Shown here: positions 24,706-36,332 of the stretch, one piece after another
Numbering within the stretch: position 1 is the first letter of the stretch
Layout: every line of letters starts with the position of its first letter
DNA from: Pseudeuparius sepicola
Taxonomy: Eukaryota; Arthropoda; Insecta; Coleoptera; Anthribidae
Direction of reading: 5' to 3'
Assembly (NCBI GenBank): GCA_963920635.1
Contig: OY987308.1
Location: 21,357,096-21,421,095, forward strand
Length of the DNA stretch: 64,000 nt
The notes under the pieces: model-generated
Told to the model about the DNA's origin: nothing
The model's database searches: none
What the model saw: only the letters and a program-made list of their open reading frames with translations
Program-made: the position numbers and the translations under genes

Positions 24706-27700
24706 ATGTCGGACGAACGGGCCGAAATCGAAGCCGAGGAAATCGACAAGGAGGTCGAGAAGGAGCTGGCTACGCCCACCGAGACCAGCATCTCCGAGAA
24801 CGCCACCCGTCGCAAGCCAAAGAAGGAGAAAGTAAGCGTCGTCGACGTCCCCTCGCGCCTCGTTTTTTGAGGTTAGGTTTGTTCGCAGCTGAGCCGCCAG
24901 AACAGCAAGGAGAACACGCAGCACAACGTGGGCGGCGGGCTGCTCCACAAGCCGCGGTCCTGGAAGAACAGCAGGAGGTCGCACAACGGGTACGGGCGCG
25001 GGCTGCCGAAGAAGGGCGGCGCGGGCGGCAAGGGGGTCTGGGGCAAGCCCGGGTCCGAACTGTTGGAAGCGTTCGAGGACGTCAACGATCCGAACTTCGA
25101 CGAGGAGAACCTCAATAACGGTGGGTTATTATGGGAGGTCGGTGGGTGACGGTAATCTTTCTCGTTTCCCCCAGGCGATATCGAGTTGAAGGCGGTCGTT
25201 CCCGAGGGTTCTAACGAGGATTTAAAGAAGAAAATCGAGCCGATCATCTTAGAATACTTCGAGAATAACGACGCGCAAGAGGCGGCCTCGCAAATCGACG
25301 AAAACGTCCCGTTGAATCTCAGGGATGTTCTTATCGAGCAAGCGATCGAAATCGCCATGGATCACAAGCCCTCGCACAGGGAATTAGTTTCTGTATTAAT
25401 TTCTGGTGAGGCTTTTCATTTCTCCGTTAAAAACCCCCTCTAGCGTTGTCGTTTCTTCTAGACTTGTACGGGTATAGCGTGACAGAATTTGACATAACCA
25501 AGGCGTTTGAGAACCTGCTGGCGAACCTCAACGACCTGGTTCTGGACATACCGGATGCCCCGGAAGTTTTGGGCAACTTCATAGCGAGAGCCATAGCGGA
25601 TGACTGTATTCCGCCACGTTTTATAATTGATACAAAGGAGAAAAGCGACGAGAAGATTTTTCAAGACGCGTTGATCAGGGCCGACACTTTGCTGTCGATG
25701 AAGCATGGATTGGTGAGTTGGGATTGGGAGGGGTGCTTTTGCTTGAAAATCTATGTAAGTTGCTTGAAAATTCGCCTGTATATTTTGTATGTTGCTTGGA
25801 AAAATGTTGGGTAATATTGGTTGAAAATTGTTTTGAAAAGTGTTGTACTGCCAATCAATAGATGTCTGTAAATTTTGCTTGAAAATTCAGCATATTTAAG
25901 TACATTGCTTGAAAATGTTTCATCAGATTGCTTGAAAATCGACGGATATTATTTCGAAAAGTATTATGTTCCGAAATGATGGGTGAAGTTATCAACGATT
26001 CTTCCAATTACTGTTGATAAATGACACTTGAAAATTTTCCATTATATTATATAAAAACATTGCTTGCAAAAATAATGGGTAACATTGTTTAAATCGCTGG
26101 TAATATTCCTCGAAAATGGATAGCATTACAGTTCATGAACTTTCACAATTACTTTGTGGGTAAATGATAGTTACATTTAGTGATGGGGAAAAACGGGTTG
26201 TTATTTTTTGATGGAAAAAACCCAGTTTTTTCCGGGTAGGGTTTTTACATGTCAAATTTCTAGTTTCTTTCATTTTAAAATTACTTGTTAAAAGACGATT
26301 ATTTTGATACCAAATAACCCTACATTTAGAATTTATAACTTATTATTTTCAAACATTTATTGTGGTTTGGGTTTTTCCCTTGCAAACATTTATAAATAGG
26401 AAAATAGGTACCTATAATAATTATAAAATTATTTTATATGTGTCCTCAATTTGACCACATTGGGAAAATATTTATTGTTTACTGCAATATTTACATTTCG
26501 CTACTTTAATATTTTTAAGTTTTTTATTAAACTGTGTCCATTCTTTGGAACAATGTCTTGGCATCCTTTATATTGAAAAAACCCAAGGGAATTAACGAAA
26601 AAAAAAACCAACCCAGTGTAAACCCTCATTTTCGAAAAAACCCTCAAAAAACCCAAAGGAATTAATGAAAAAACCCAACCCGATTTAAACCCTACTTTGG
26701 GGAAAAAACGTCGGCAAATCTCTAGTTACATTACTTGAAAAACATAAGCATTGTTGCTTGAAAATGTGTGGATTAATTTCTTGAAAAAGGTTTGATAAAC
26801 TGCTAAAACTACTGTCTACTACTAAACTAAGAAAACAATAATATAATAACACTAACAATTTAGATTGGAAACAAATTGTTTTTAAATAGTCGGCAATATT
26901 AACATAGCTTGAACATTGCTGATTATTTCGGTTGATAGCTTAGAACAATTATTGTCTAATTATACCTATAAATAGTTCTTACTATAAAATAAAATAATGG
27001 TAATGTCACATGAAAGAAAAAAAAATAAAATGAATATTGATATTGTGTTTGTTGCTTGAAAAATTAATGCTATGATAAAAATGGAACGATTTAGCTTGAA
27101 AACTAACATATGCATTGCTTGAAAAAATAACAGCAACATATTGTTGTGCACATAGCAGTTTTTTTTGTATACTTTTGCTTACCGACACACGGTATGTTTG
27201 CATTGCATTCTATATATTTTCCGGCTTGCACTCGAAAATTATTTCGGAAAAACCATAAGAAAACTTGTAGGTCCGTTTGGACAACGTGTGGGGCGTCGGC
27301 GGCCCTCTCAGGCCCGTCCAAGCGCTCATCCGCCAGATGGGCCTGCTGCTGCAGGAGTTCATCTCGTCCGGGGACATGGACGAGGCCATGCGCTGCCTGA
27401 AGGTGCTGGAGGTGCCCCACTTCCACCACGAGCTGGTCTACGAGGCCATAGGTGGGTCGAACGTCACTTTTGACGAGCCGTCGATTGTTTTTGTGGCAAA
27501 CTCGCGGTTACGTTTGGTTTGCAGTGATGGCGCTGGAGGCGAACAGCCAGGCGAAAGAGGACGCCATCGCGAAACTGTTGAAATCGTTCAGCACTGCCAT
27601 TTTGATAACCCCCGATCAGATGGAGCGGGGATTCTTCCGCATTTTCGACGATCTCGGCGACATCTCGAAGGACGTGCCGCTCGCCAACATGATACTGGAG

Positions 27701-27847
27701 CGTTTCATCAACAAGTGTTACGCTGAGGGGTTCCTGACGCCCAACATACTGAAGAAGTGCCCGATAAAGGGGCGCAAGCGGTTCGTGAGCGAGGGCGACC
27801 ACGTGCCGTTCACCAAGGCCACGAAAATCAACAACTACGAGTGTTAG
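24706..27847 (+). CDS. Pdcd4: Programmed cell death protein 4 (MA3 translation inhibitor)
   Basis: Six coding exons (24706-24831, 24889-25120, 25175-25405, 25462-25712, 27271-27451, 27525-27847) give 447 residues (human 469). Two MA3 domains are visible, about 133-250 ([40 protein letters not shown]) and about 295-420 ([39 protein letters not shown]). They bind eIF4A and block its helicase, lowering cap-dependent translation. The Gly/Lys/Arg-rich N-terminus ([20 protein letters not shown]) matches the RNA-binding part. The C-terminal [10 protein letters not shown] retains the RxRxxS site phosphorylated by Akt/S6K in mammals. A poly(A) signal AATAAA lies near 28061. Exons are GC-rich; intron 4 is 1.56 kb, AT-rich, and carries a minisatellite and a hAT-like insertion. 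Confidence 0.96.
25735..27125. repeat. GCTTGAAAA minisatellite-like intron
   Basis: Pdcd4 intron 4 is peppered with TTGCTTGAAAAT-type motifs at irregular 20-60 bp spacing, on both sides of the hAT-like element at 26178-26724. The motif continues after the insertion, so the array is older than the element. It ends about 145 bp before the exon 5 acceptor. Confidence 0.65.
26178..26724. mobile_element. Non-autonomous hAT-like element with perfect 8-bp TSD
   Basis: The element begins TAGTGATGGGGAAA and ends as the inverse of TAGAGATTTGCC. It is flanked by a perfect 8-bp target-site duplication GTTACATT at 26170-26177 and 26725-26732. Just inside both ends are repeats of AAAAACCCAACCC or its complement. 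There is no open frame; length is 547 bp. The TSD length and end sequence fit hAT. Confidence 0.8.
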
Positions 27848-29387
27848 AGCGAGTGCACGAGTTTCTCTTATTTTGTATACTAGCGCCGGGCGGGTACTTT
27901 TGATTTTTCCGAAAGTAAGGTCCGCCGGCCATTCTTCATGGATATAAGCCAGGAATTTTGGCGTGTGCATTTTCTAATGTAGTTTTTGAATTATTTTGCA
28001 TCTTTAGCGTCGTAAGGATATTAACGTCATGTTACTTTCTTTTGTATATGTTCTATGAGGAATAAAGATTATTTAAAGTTCATCGTTTAATTTTTTTGAA
28101 AAGACAATTTATTGCTTAACCTGGACCAACACTATATTAAAGATCTGTGCATAGCGCTGTTTGTTATGTCCCCCTAATTTGACAAGTTCACATGGCATAT
28201 TTCCATACATTTTCTTAAGAAAAGCGAGTAAAAAGCAAGTAAGAGTATTTGGTACCTTTTAGTTTGAAACGCAGTCCATGGCTAGTTGTAGTATGTGAAA
28301 GCATAAAACGCATTAGATTTTTCAGTTTCTTCTTTATATGGAGGACTATTGGTTCGCTTTGAAGCTATAAACAAAATTTTCTATTTCCATTCCTGCATAC
28401 GTTAAAAAATACTCTTCCAAAATAATATCTTTAATTTTCGCTTCTTCAGCTGATTGATCAGATCATCCCATAATTCCAAAATAGTGTTTATTCTTCTGCA
28501 AGTCACCTAATGGTCTACGCATACCATTTTCTTCATGTGCGCGAAAAATTCATGTTATCACAAACAAATCTACCTCAAAAAGGCATATTAATAGGATAAA
28601 ACTTCCAAATACTGGACGCAAAGACAATTCGTTACCGTAAAAAGAAGGTAAATTGTAATAAAGCTGGATATTTTAAATTTTTGATTTTTTAAACGTCGGA
28701 AACTGACATCCCAATAGCCACAGAATACCCCCCTATAACCTATAATAAGTCGCCATTTTTTTTGTCGTGTAGCGCCATCCCAATCCTTAAACAACAATGA
28801 AATATGACGTCATGCTCGGGTCTTGTCTTTCATATAGTGTCGGTCCAGGTAATACAGTCCTGACACCTCTGACTTGTCCATTGGTGACGAGTATAAAAGT
28901 AGTTCAAATGTACCCTAGTAAATAAAAGTCTCACACATTTCATTTCCATTTATTGAAACAGGTATATAATATAAATTGAATAATATTGTCTCAACAGTAA
29001 AGAAAAAAACTGTCAAAAGTATACCCTGACAAAATGTCACAATTTTATTTATAATAATCTCTCAAGGTAACTCGTTGAGATATAAAACAATTAATAAAAT
29101 AATCACATAACATGGCTGTATTTTTATGTGACTTAAAAATAGATCTAGATACAAAAAAATGCGGTAGTCTCTTACAAACTACATTTTTTTATAATACTTA
29201 TTTCATAAGGAAGAACAACTAATTTCTGCCCGGCAATTCACACTTCAGTCTCTTAAAAAAAAATCAAAAATCGTAGTAAAAAAAGTTGCTATTTTCTTGT
29301 ATTATTTCCTTCCAAAAATTAGTTGCATATCTTAAAATTATGTACATATTTTCACGGTATTATCGCCTAAGCTGTTAGCGTTGTATG
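27848..29387. other. Pdcd4 / Ctr1 convergent 3' region
   Basis: The Pdcd4 3' UTR runs to about 28080; minus-strand AATAAA near 28944-28949 could end the Ctr1 transcript. No coding exon was recognised between. A short AGTAGTTCAAATGT motif at about 28909 also occurs in the repeats near 58080 and 59980. Confidence 0.5.
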
Positions 29388-31660
29388 TCAGTGACAATGT
29401 TCGGTGACGTCGACTATAACGGACTTTTTCCAACCGAACAAAAAGTAACCGACGCCCGCGCCCATCACGACCGCAAGGCACAGCCACACGTTGTACGTCA
29501 TGAAAATCAGCATCAGGAAGTAGCTCAGGATCATTTGGATCATGTGCAGGAACGTTTGGAAAAAGTGCATTTTGCTCAGCATCGTCGGTCTGGAAATAAG
29601 CGGAAAATGTTTTCGGTTCTAAAATCTGCCCCTCTTAAAACACATCTGTGAGTAACTTGACGTTGCCGCTACTTAAAGTAACAGTTAGGAAAATAACTGG
29701 GTTAGTTACTTAGTAACCGAGTGACTTAAGCACCAAAAATGATCTATAACTTCGAGATTTAACTTTAAAAATAATAACAGTTGCTACTGTTCAATGGTTT
29801 GTGGTTGTCTGTAACTATAAGGCAATAGTTATTATTAATACAGACCAGGGACTTTTTAAATTAAAGGGTCCCTGATACAGACCACTTAGTTACTTTTGAA
29901 AATAACATTTAATACTTCCTACAAAGAATCCTAATTAATTATTATCATACTTACACCAGAAGTAACTAAAAATGTAGGAAACGGCAAAGTTTTAAGTGAT
30001 TTTTTTTTAATAACAACTACTGGGATTCTATAATTACTTTAAATAATTTTCTAAAGTATTTACTAAATACATTAGAAAACTATTTATAAATACTATTTAG
30101 TTTATTTCAAAGTAAACACATACTTATAAAAAGATGAGTTTCTTTAGAAAATAACAGTTACTGTTTACTTCAATTGCTATTAAAAGTAACTGGCTTCAAA
30201 AAAGTTGCTATTCAAAGTTAGTTAGGTTTGAAAAAAAAAATACTTTTCTAATTATTTACTTTTTTAATTACTTTAAAAGCAAACTCAACTTTCTGAATTT
30301 TATTTCAAATTAACTGCATATCTAAGAAAGGTATTTCTTTAGAAAATGTCAGTTTACTACTTACTCTGTGCAAAAATGACTTTAAATAATTTTCCAAAGT
30401 ATATAGTTTAGTTCAAAGGAACTGCATACATTGTCTTAATTGTAATTAATTTTAAAAGTAACTGCTACTAATTAAAGTACCTAACTGTCGACACTTTTAA
30501 AGTATTTACTTTTGAAAGTAACTGAAACTGCTTCAAGGGTCCTTATTTAAAAGAAGACACTGACTCTAAAAATTAAGTAACTGTATACCAGTTACTAATT
30601 TTGATATCTAGACTCTTTTGCCTTTATATAATAATAATAATTCTCACCCTCACAATACTCCAAAACTAGGAGTACCCCACAAGCAACCACATACTTGTGC
30701 GGGGGAGGGAATAATTTATTTAGTTATTGTTAAAGCATTGTTATTTAAAAATCCAAGTAAATTTTCATGACTTACGGTTGTTTATGTATGACCTCCCCCA
30801 CTACGCTGCATTTTGAGGAAGAAAAAAGGTTTATTAATATTATTAGCATTAGTTCTTGGTTGCAAAATTAGAGCAAGCACATGCGATAACATTAATAATG
30901 ATTCATTAAAAATTATCAAGCCGTCTTTCTCAACTTTTATGAATAATAACTTACTGCACAATCTGGTTATCGTCTGGCACTACCGGACCCTTATCTGGCA
31001 ACGATACAGCCCTATACTGCAGCGCGTTGTATGTTTTCCAAAACAAATATTCCCTAGAAAAATAAAACTTCGATATAGCTCCACTCGTTTTTTAAAATTA
31101 TGTTGTACCTATAATATTTGAGGCCCTCGTAGAGTGCCGCCATGAAAAATATCCCAATCATGGACCCCACGAGCCCGCCAACGGTCGAAAACGCCCATTT
31201 CTCAAAGAGGACGGTGGCTTGAGTCGAAAAATGAAACTAAACACGTTCGAAGTCAATCAAATGTTGCATTAAGAACACATCAGAAACGTACCCACATAGC
31301 CATCATGCTATGGTCCATGTCGCTCATCTTGCTATGGTCCATACGCGAGTGGTCCATGCCGTCCATGTCACCGTGGCTCATATCGTGCGCCCCCATAGCG
31401 GCATGGTCCGGAGCCATGCTGTGCATCGAGTGATGATCGTTCATGCTGTGCTGGGAGTGGTCCATTTCTGGATGTCTGACGGGTTGAATTTAAAGATAAT
31501 TTTTTTAAAGGACCCACTTTAGAGATGACGTTAGAAGTTTTGACGTAGATGCTGTAGCAATTCATCAAAATTTTGGGAAATCTACTCACTCTATTGTAAA
31601 GGTGAAAAGAACTATTGCAAGAATCTGTAGGAGTACAAAGGAAATTAATAGTTCTCTCAT
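29388..31660 (-). CDS. Ctr1: High-affinity copper transporter, CTR1 family
   Basis: Six exons (31660-31590, 31475-31292, 31236-31109, 31053-30955, 30805-30776, 29589-29388) give 237 residues. CTR1 trimers import Cu(I) at the plasma membrane. Seen: a His/Met-rich extracellular domain (about 27-83; [24 protein letters not shown]), TM1 ([20 protein letters not shown]), TM2 with the selectivity motif MLIFM (MxxxM), TM3 with [10 protein letters not shown], and the C-terminal HCH. Exon 1 adds a hydrophobic segment ([19 protein letters not shown]) in phase with exon 2, likely a signal peptide or anchor; translation could instead begin at the ATG at 31465. Upstream (32379-32454) lie three metal-response-element matches. 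Intron 5 (1.2 kb) is full of GTAACT-type repeats. Confidence 0.94.
29640..30600. repeat. GTAACT-rich repeat in Ctr1 intron 5
   Basis: Dozens of AAGTAACTG/AGTTACTT variants in both orientations fill most of the intron, in a style like the subterminal repeats of the hAT-like elements elsewhere in the window. I could not find terminal repeats or a TSD. A short palindrome (CAGGGACTTTTT / AAAGGGTCCCTG) is at 29846-29874. Confidence 0.5.
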
Positions 31661-33472
31661 AGGAACTTGTACAGTTTATTTGTATAGTTATTATTATATT
31701 TTATTTATCTATAGTTTATGGACCTAAACAAAAAAAAAGTTGCGTCAGTTATTTTTACTTTGATAATTTGTAGATATTTATCATATATATATCTAATATA
31801 AAACAATAAGTGGTATGTCTATTATTGTCTGAGACAAACGTTAACGATTTTTTAATTATTTATTTAACAAATGAAGTGAAAGGAAACAATAGAATAATTG
31901 TCTGAAAATGAAAAACTACACCCAACTTTCTTTCTCACCTCTTTGTTTGCTTATTCTAGAACACACACTGTAGATGTTTGATGTTTAATAATAAAATTGT
32001 ACTTGAAATTTTTGAAAATGATGAAACAGGAAATGGCAATACACAAATAAATTGCTAGCTCCACATATGTATCTTGTTCATGTTGAAGTGAAGTAAAAAT
32101 GATAATATGTTTTTGTTTTTTAAATATCAAACCACATCACTATCATTAGGATTTAGGTACTAGTAGATGTGGTTTTTTGTATTTAGGTAGGTTCAAAATA
32201 TTTGTTCCAAAAACCATATAAAGTACATATCGTACTAGGTGTTCCTTATCTACGCAGAAAGTTAAGTGCATGCTTTTATATTTTTCCAGTCTACACATTT
32301 TGTGGTCTGCAGGACAATCTCCAGCAGGTTTATAAAAACTGATTTTGTTACAAGACATGCAATATATACTACCAATTTTGCACACGGAACCACCAACGAT
32401 TGGTGTCGTGTGCACAAAATAATAGGCCAGGTGCAAAAATTGGTGCCGTGTGCAAAAGCAGCAAAACTACAGTCAGCCTTTCGCCGAGACTTATCAGTTT
32501 GATTGGTGAATTTAACAATAAGAATGTGTGATTACTGTGCTCCCGATAAATTCGTGCTTAGTCACCATTAGCTTATTGCCAAACTAATAGGCTGGATTTT
32601 AAACAATGATACTGTTATGCAGATGATTATGTAATGTGTCTAGGTACATTTTTTTAAGAAATCCAACTATTTTTTGGGCGTTCGTTGAACTACTTAGGCT
32701 ATTTTTCTATAAATCGGCACCAAGTATATTGTGAAGCATCGTATTCCCTTTGAATTACGCAATCGTTACGAAATCCTGTTTGATGACTTTAAATTAGAAA
32801 TTCCAAGGTGAAATATGTGTTTATATTATATCCTTGTATTATCACACTATCAATAAAAGTTGGATAAAGCTATTATCGAAACTGAAAGTACGTAACGAAG
32901 GCCCTACGTTAAAACAAAATTAATTTCTACTTACCCTATCTAGTCTCAATTTCAAGCTGTCCTCTGCAGTAATAACTCTTCAACTAGTTCAGGTGAACGA
33001 ATTTTAGAAAGTGCTCCAACAAAAAAATAAAATTCAACTCCTTTCACTTCCCAAGCACATTATTATTGTTGCACAAAATCTAAGGTTATGTTTTAAATTT
33101 TTTTAATAAGAAAAACCAAAATGCTGCGGTGCAGGCAGCCCTCAAAGTTTGGAGTGTTGCAAATGCAATAACATTATAAATTATTATTTCTCGCACACCA
33201 CAAGCAGCCTTGCAACGCCAAATGTCAGTCCTGTCAGTCTGACGTTTAAAATAGGTTAGTTCGGGTGCCTTCGGATTGGTTCGTGAACTTTCGCCGATTT
33301 TTGTCGCAGATCATGTGGTTATGCAGCAAAGCATACATGTGACTGTACCCAGTGCTTTCGCCAAAATTTTAAAATAAAAACAACGCTTTATTCAGCATAT
33401 ATATTTAGTTAGCAATCGATACAATATGCATAGTTGTTTAAAAATCAATAAATATTAATGAATATATTTTTT
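31661..33472. other. Ctr1 upstream region
   Basis: AT-rich and non-coding apart from the metal-response-element cluster at 32379-32454. The far end is the 3' UTR of Anapc15, which points the same way. The G/C-richer piece at 33120-33340 could be a promoter but has no assigned gene. Confidence 0.5.
32379..32454 (-). promoter_or_regulatory. Cluster of three metal-response-element matches
   Basis: Three copies of TGCACACG within 76 bp match the MTF-1 core TGCRCNC: TGCACACGG at 32379-32387 (+), TGCACACGA at 32406-32414 (-), and TGCACACGGC at 32445-32454 (-). They lie about 0.72-0.8 kb upstream of the Ctr1 start codon. In Drosophila, Ctr1B is induced by MTF-1 through upstream MREs when copper is scarce; the same control here is inference. 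Confidence 0.6.
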
Positions 33473-34051
33473 TTATCGAACACCATGTCCCTGTACCAAT
33501 CGAATGCTGACATCTGGAGAATTCCGTTCTTGAGGCACGTCCATCTCTAATTCGTCCTCTTCTTCTTCATCGTGAGATTCCGATTCATCATCGTCGTCGT
33601 TGTCATCTTCGTCATCTTCCTCCTCATCATCCTCCATGTTCTACAAGAGAAAACTTATCATAACATCAAATAAAAGGTTTGTTCCAACAGCAGTTCTGAA
33701 CCGGTTCTCGGCAATCTAATTGGTTTGGTGCAGAACTATGTGTTGGAACAAACCTTGGATTTATTCCAACAGCATTCTGTTGAATTCAAAACCCCTTAAA
33801 TGTTAGAAAAAAGTACCTCGGTAGCGGTTTTCCCTATCGGAGCCAAGTCGTTGTTGCGTTGCGATATAGAATTAAGCTGAAAATGATATAAATTATTACA
33901 GAAAACTCGAGAAAAAAAACGTCTTTACCCAACTTTGATGTTCTCTTTCGAGCTGGGCAACATTCTCCTCAGAATCGCAAGGTTGACGAACGCTGAACCA
34001 CAATTGGTCCACTAATTTCGGGATACACTTGGGGTACAGAGGAAAGGTCAT
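33473..34051 (-). CDS. Anapc15: Anaphase-promoting complex subunit 15
   Basis: Three exons (34051-33929, 33876-33817, 33640-33473) give 116 residues (human 121). The N-terminal block MTFPLYPKCIPKLVDQLWFS, then REHQSW, and NNDLAPIGKTATE match the family; the remainder is the usual long acidic tail (EDDEEEDDEDDNDDDDESE). APC15 promotes turnover of the mitotic checkpoint complex on the APC/C. The start at 34051 was chosen over an in-frame ATG at 34096 because family similarity begins there. Intron 2 holds a small hairpin repeat. Confidence 0.9.
33675..33763. repeat. Small hairpin element in Anapc15 intron 2
   Basis: AAGGTTTGTTCCAACA at the left is mirrored by TGTTGGAACAAACCTT at the right, with an inner CAGTTCTG/CAGAACT pair. 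Total about 88 bp. A partial extra copy (TTATTCCAACAGCA) follows. Confidence 0.65.
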
Positions 34052-35003
34052 TTTTGTCGAAAATCTACGTTGTTCCAGAAAAAAGTAGATAAACAAACCA
34101 AACAGAATTTAACCTCAAAATTTCACGAAATGCGTTGTTTGACTTCCGTAGATGAAGAATACCTACCACAGATTACCCACCTTATACCTACATAACACCG
34201 TTGATTGAAGAAGGGGTCCTCCATCGACGATAACACTAAAATTAGGTGAACCTAATTTCATAGTGCTTTATCTACCAGGGGCGTTCAAAATGACGGAACG
34301 AACCAAGGGATGTTCTAAAAGTAACACTTATGTGTACACGTTTTTTATTTGACATTCAATTGCAAATTGCAATAAAACCTGTGAAGATGCGAGTAATAAG
34401 GTAAACGAATGTTACAAAAAGTCGCAGTACAATATACATACATATAGAAAAATACATTGTAAATCTGGGCGAACCGGTTAAATAATGTATAAAATAAATA
34501 AATTAATACAGTAGGTATGTACAATAATTAAAACTAAATAATTGTAATTCCGCAAAACATAGGCGAATGGAAAAATAAGTATTTAAAAAAAAATACGGTC
34601 GGTCACTTAAAACTGTCATATCTTTATTTTTAAATCATTCTGGTGTCAAAAAGAGCTTTAAGTGACAGAGGTTACAGAGAATTTAACAGTATTGGACCCA
34701 GAAATTTTGACAACTTATAGCTATGCTCCCCTAATTCTAAACATTTATAGAAACTGTTAAAACATTCACTGATTGTCCATCTTTTAACATACATGCATAA
34801 AATTTGCTACAACAATTAAAGCTTTTTAAAAACAACTCGCTGCTATATATTAAATAGACATACTTTGTACATTCAGATCAAACAAGGAATGTCAAAAAAA
34901 GTTTGTTGCGAAAGATGAATTGACAGTATAAGCACCAGTTCAGATTCATTTTAATTCTTTTGAGACTAGAATATCGTTCCCTTACTGACGACCGTTCTTA
35001 AAT
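34052..35003. other. Anapc15 upstream / Lrrc57 3' region
   Basis: AT-rich 3' UTR-like sequence of Lrrc57 followed by the Anapc15 promoter side. I see no further coding exon or clear repeat. Confidence 0.5.
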
Positions 35004-35720
35004 TTAAAACAATTTCTTTTTGACAGCTGTAAACCGGTCCATGTACGATTCATACCCGTCAATGTCTGACAGTTGTTTCGGTTCAAATAAATTTCCATCT
35101 ATCGCCAAGTTTGAAATCAGTGAATCCGACAATATTTTGGAGCTTATCGCACTTAACTGTAAGCAGTTCTCTTCGAGTCGCAACGTTTTCAGCCGTGGAC
35201 AATTCGCTATTTGGGATGAAACCTCCGACACTTGGTTTTGATTTAGGTTTAATTCAGTCACATGTAGGCCGGAGACTTCCGAAGGTACCAAAACTATCTC
35301 GTTTTTGGATAAATCCAACAGATCCAAGTGTTTTAATCCACAGAACACCAATGGGAATTCTTTAAGTTTGTTTTCACTGAGAATTACCTGCTTTAAATGT
35401 ATCAGGTTTGAGAACGTACGTGGCAAGCCGCCTAGATTATTTTTGCTCGCATTGAATGTTTCCAGTTTGGTTAAGGCTCCGATGCAATCTGGTATTTTAG
35501 ATAGTTTGTTTTTGCTTAAATTTAGATGACGTAGCTGCATGAAACGACTTATTTCGTTTGGTAGAACCACAAATTTGTTGTCCGATATATCCAATGTTCG
35601 TAACGATCCTTCGAGCTGTTGAAAAGCAGGTGGAAACTCGTTTAATTTCCCTTGTGAAACCTTCAAGACTCCTGTTTTTTGAGCAGTGTCAATGTGTTGT
35701 CTGAGCCCAGAATTTCCCAT
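35004..35720 (-). CDS. Lrrc57: Leucine-rich repeat-containing protein 57
   Basis: Single-exon gene of 238 residues, almost exactly the length of human LRRC57 (239). It starts MGNSGLRQHIDTAQKTGVL, with a glycine at position 2 that suits N-myristoylation and membrane anchoring. About eight leucine-rich repeats follow (LRTLDISDNKFVVLPNEI, LRHLNLSKNKLSKIP, LDLLDLSKNEI). The C-terminal GYESYMDRFTAVKKKLF is also a family feature. The molecular function is not established. It is head-to-head with C3G. Confidence 0.93.
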   Translation of the reverse strand: MGNSGLRQHIDTAQKTGVLKVSQGKLNEFPPAFQQLEGSLRTLDISDNKFVVLPNEISRFMQLRHLNLSKNKLSKIPDCIGALTKLETFNASKNNLGGLPRTFSNLIHLKQVILSENKLKEFPLVFCGLKHLDLLDLSKNEIVLVPSEVSGLHVTELNLNQNQVSEVSSQIANCPRLKTLRLEENCLQLSAISSKILSDSLISNLAIDGNLFEPKQLSDIDGYESYMDRFTAVKKKLF

Positions 35721-36332
35721 CGTAGAGTATTTTTTTAATTAATAATATCAGCTGATATGGTCGAGATAAAGGTGTCTAGTGCAAAGTGCGAACGGTGTTT
35801 TTGTTTCTACTATAGAAAATGCAGGAAAAACGGTGAAAAATAACGAGGAAAAATAACAACCACTACAAGGACGTCAGTGACATTTTTTTGACAGATGCTT
35901 ATGGGCATATGTGTGGAGTTTTTTGACACCTCTACGTCAAGAAAATGAGTTTCGTGTTATTTTTATCAAGTACGTACAAACATTATCAATTCCCTGATCT
36001 AGTATTTGCAATAATAAATCCAATATTTGTTTATAATTTTGCCAATAAACGTGGCAACGTTGGCAACACCGCAAGTAAGAAAGCTACCTGCATTACCGAC
36101 CGATTTATCGATTGTTAGGTTAGGAGGGCTGTCAAGATGGCGCCACCGGTGCCGAAATTGGTTTCCCAATAAACTACATTAAAAAATTTTCGGGAGTTTT
36201 TCAAGTCTTTTCGCAGCAAAGATGAGGAAAGTGCCCAAGAAAATAGCCGGAAATGCTTCGGAATTGGTACCCTTAAAATGTACGCTACAGAAATGATTGT
36301 GTCGTAGCAGAAAAACGGAAAAATAGAAGAAA
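35721..36332. promoter_or_regulatory. Divergent promoter region, Lrrc57 and C3G
   Basis: 612 bp separate the divergent start codons. At about 36131-36143 the sequence TCAAGATGGCGCC contains AAGATGGC, the core of YY1/Pho sites, close to a likely C3G transcription start. No TATA box was seen. Confidence 0.5.
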
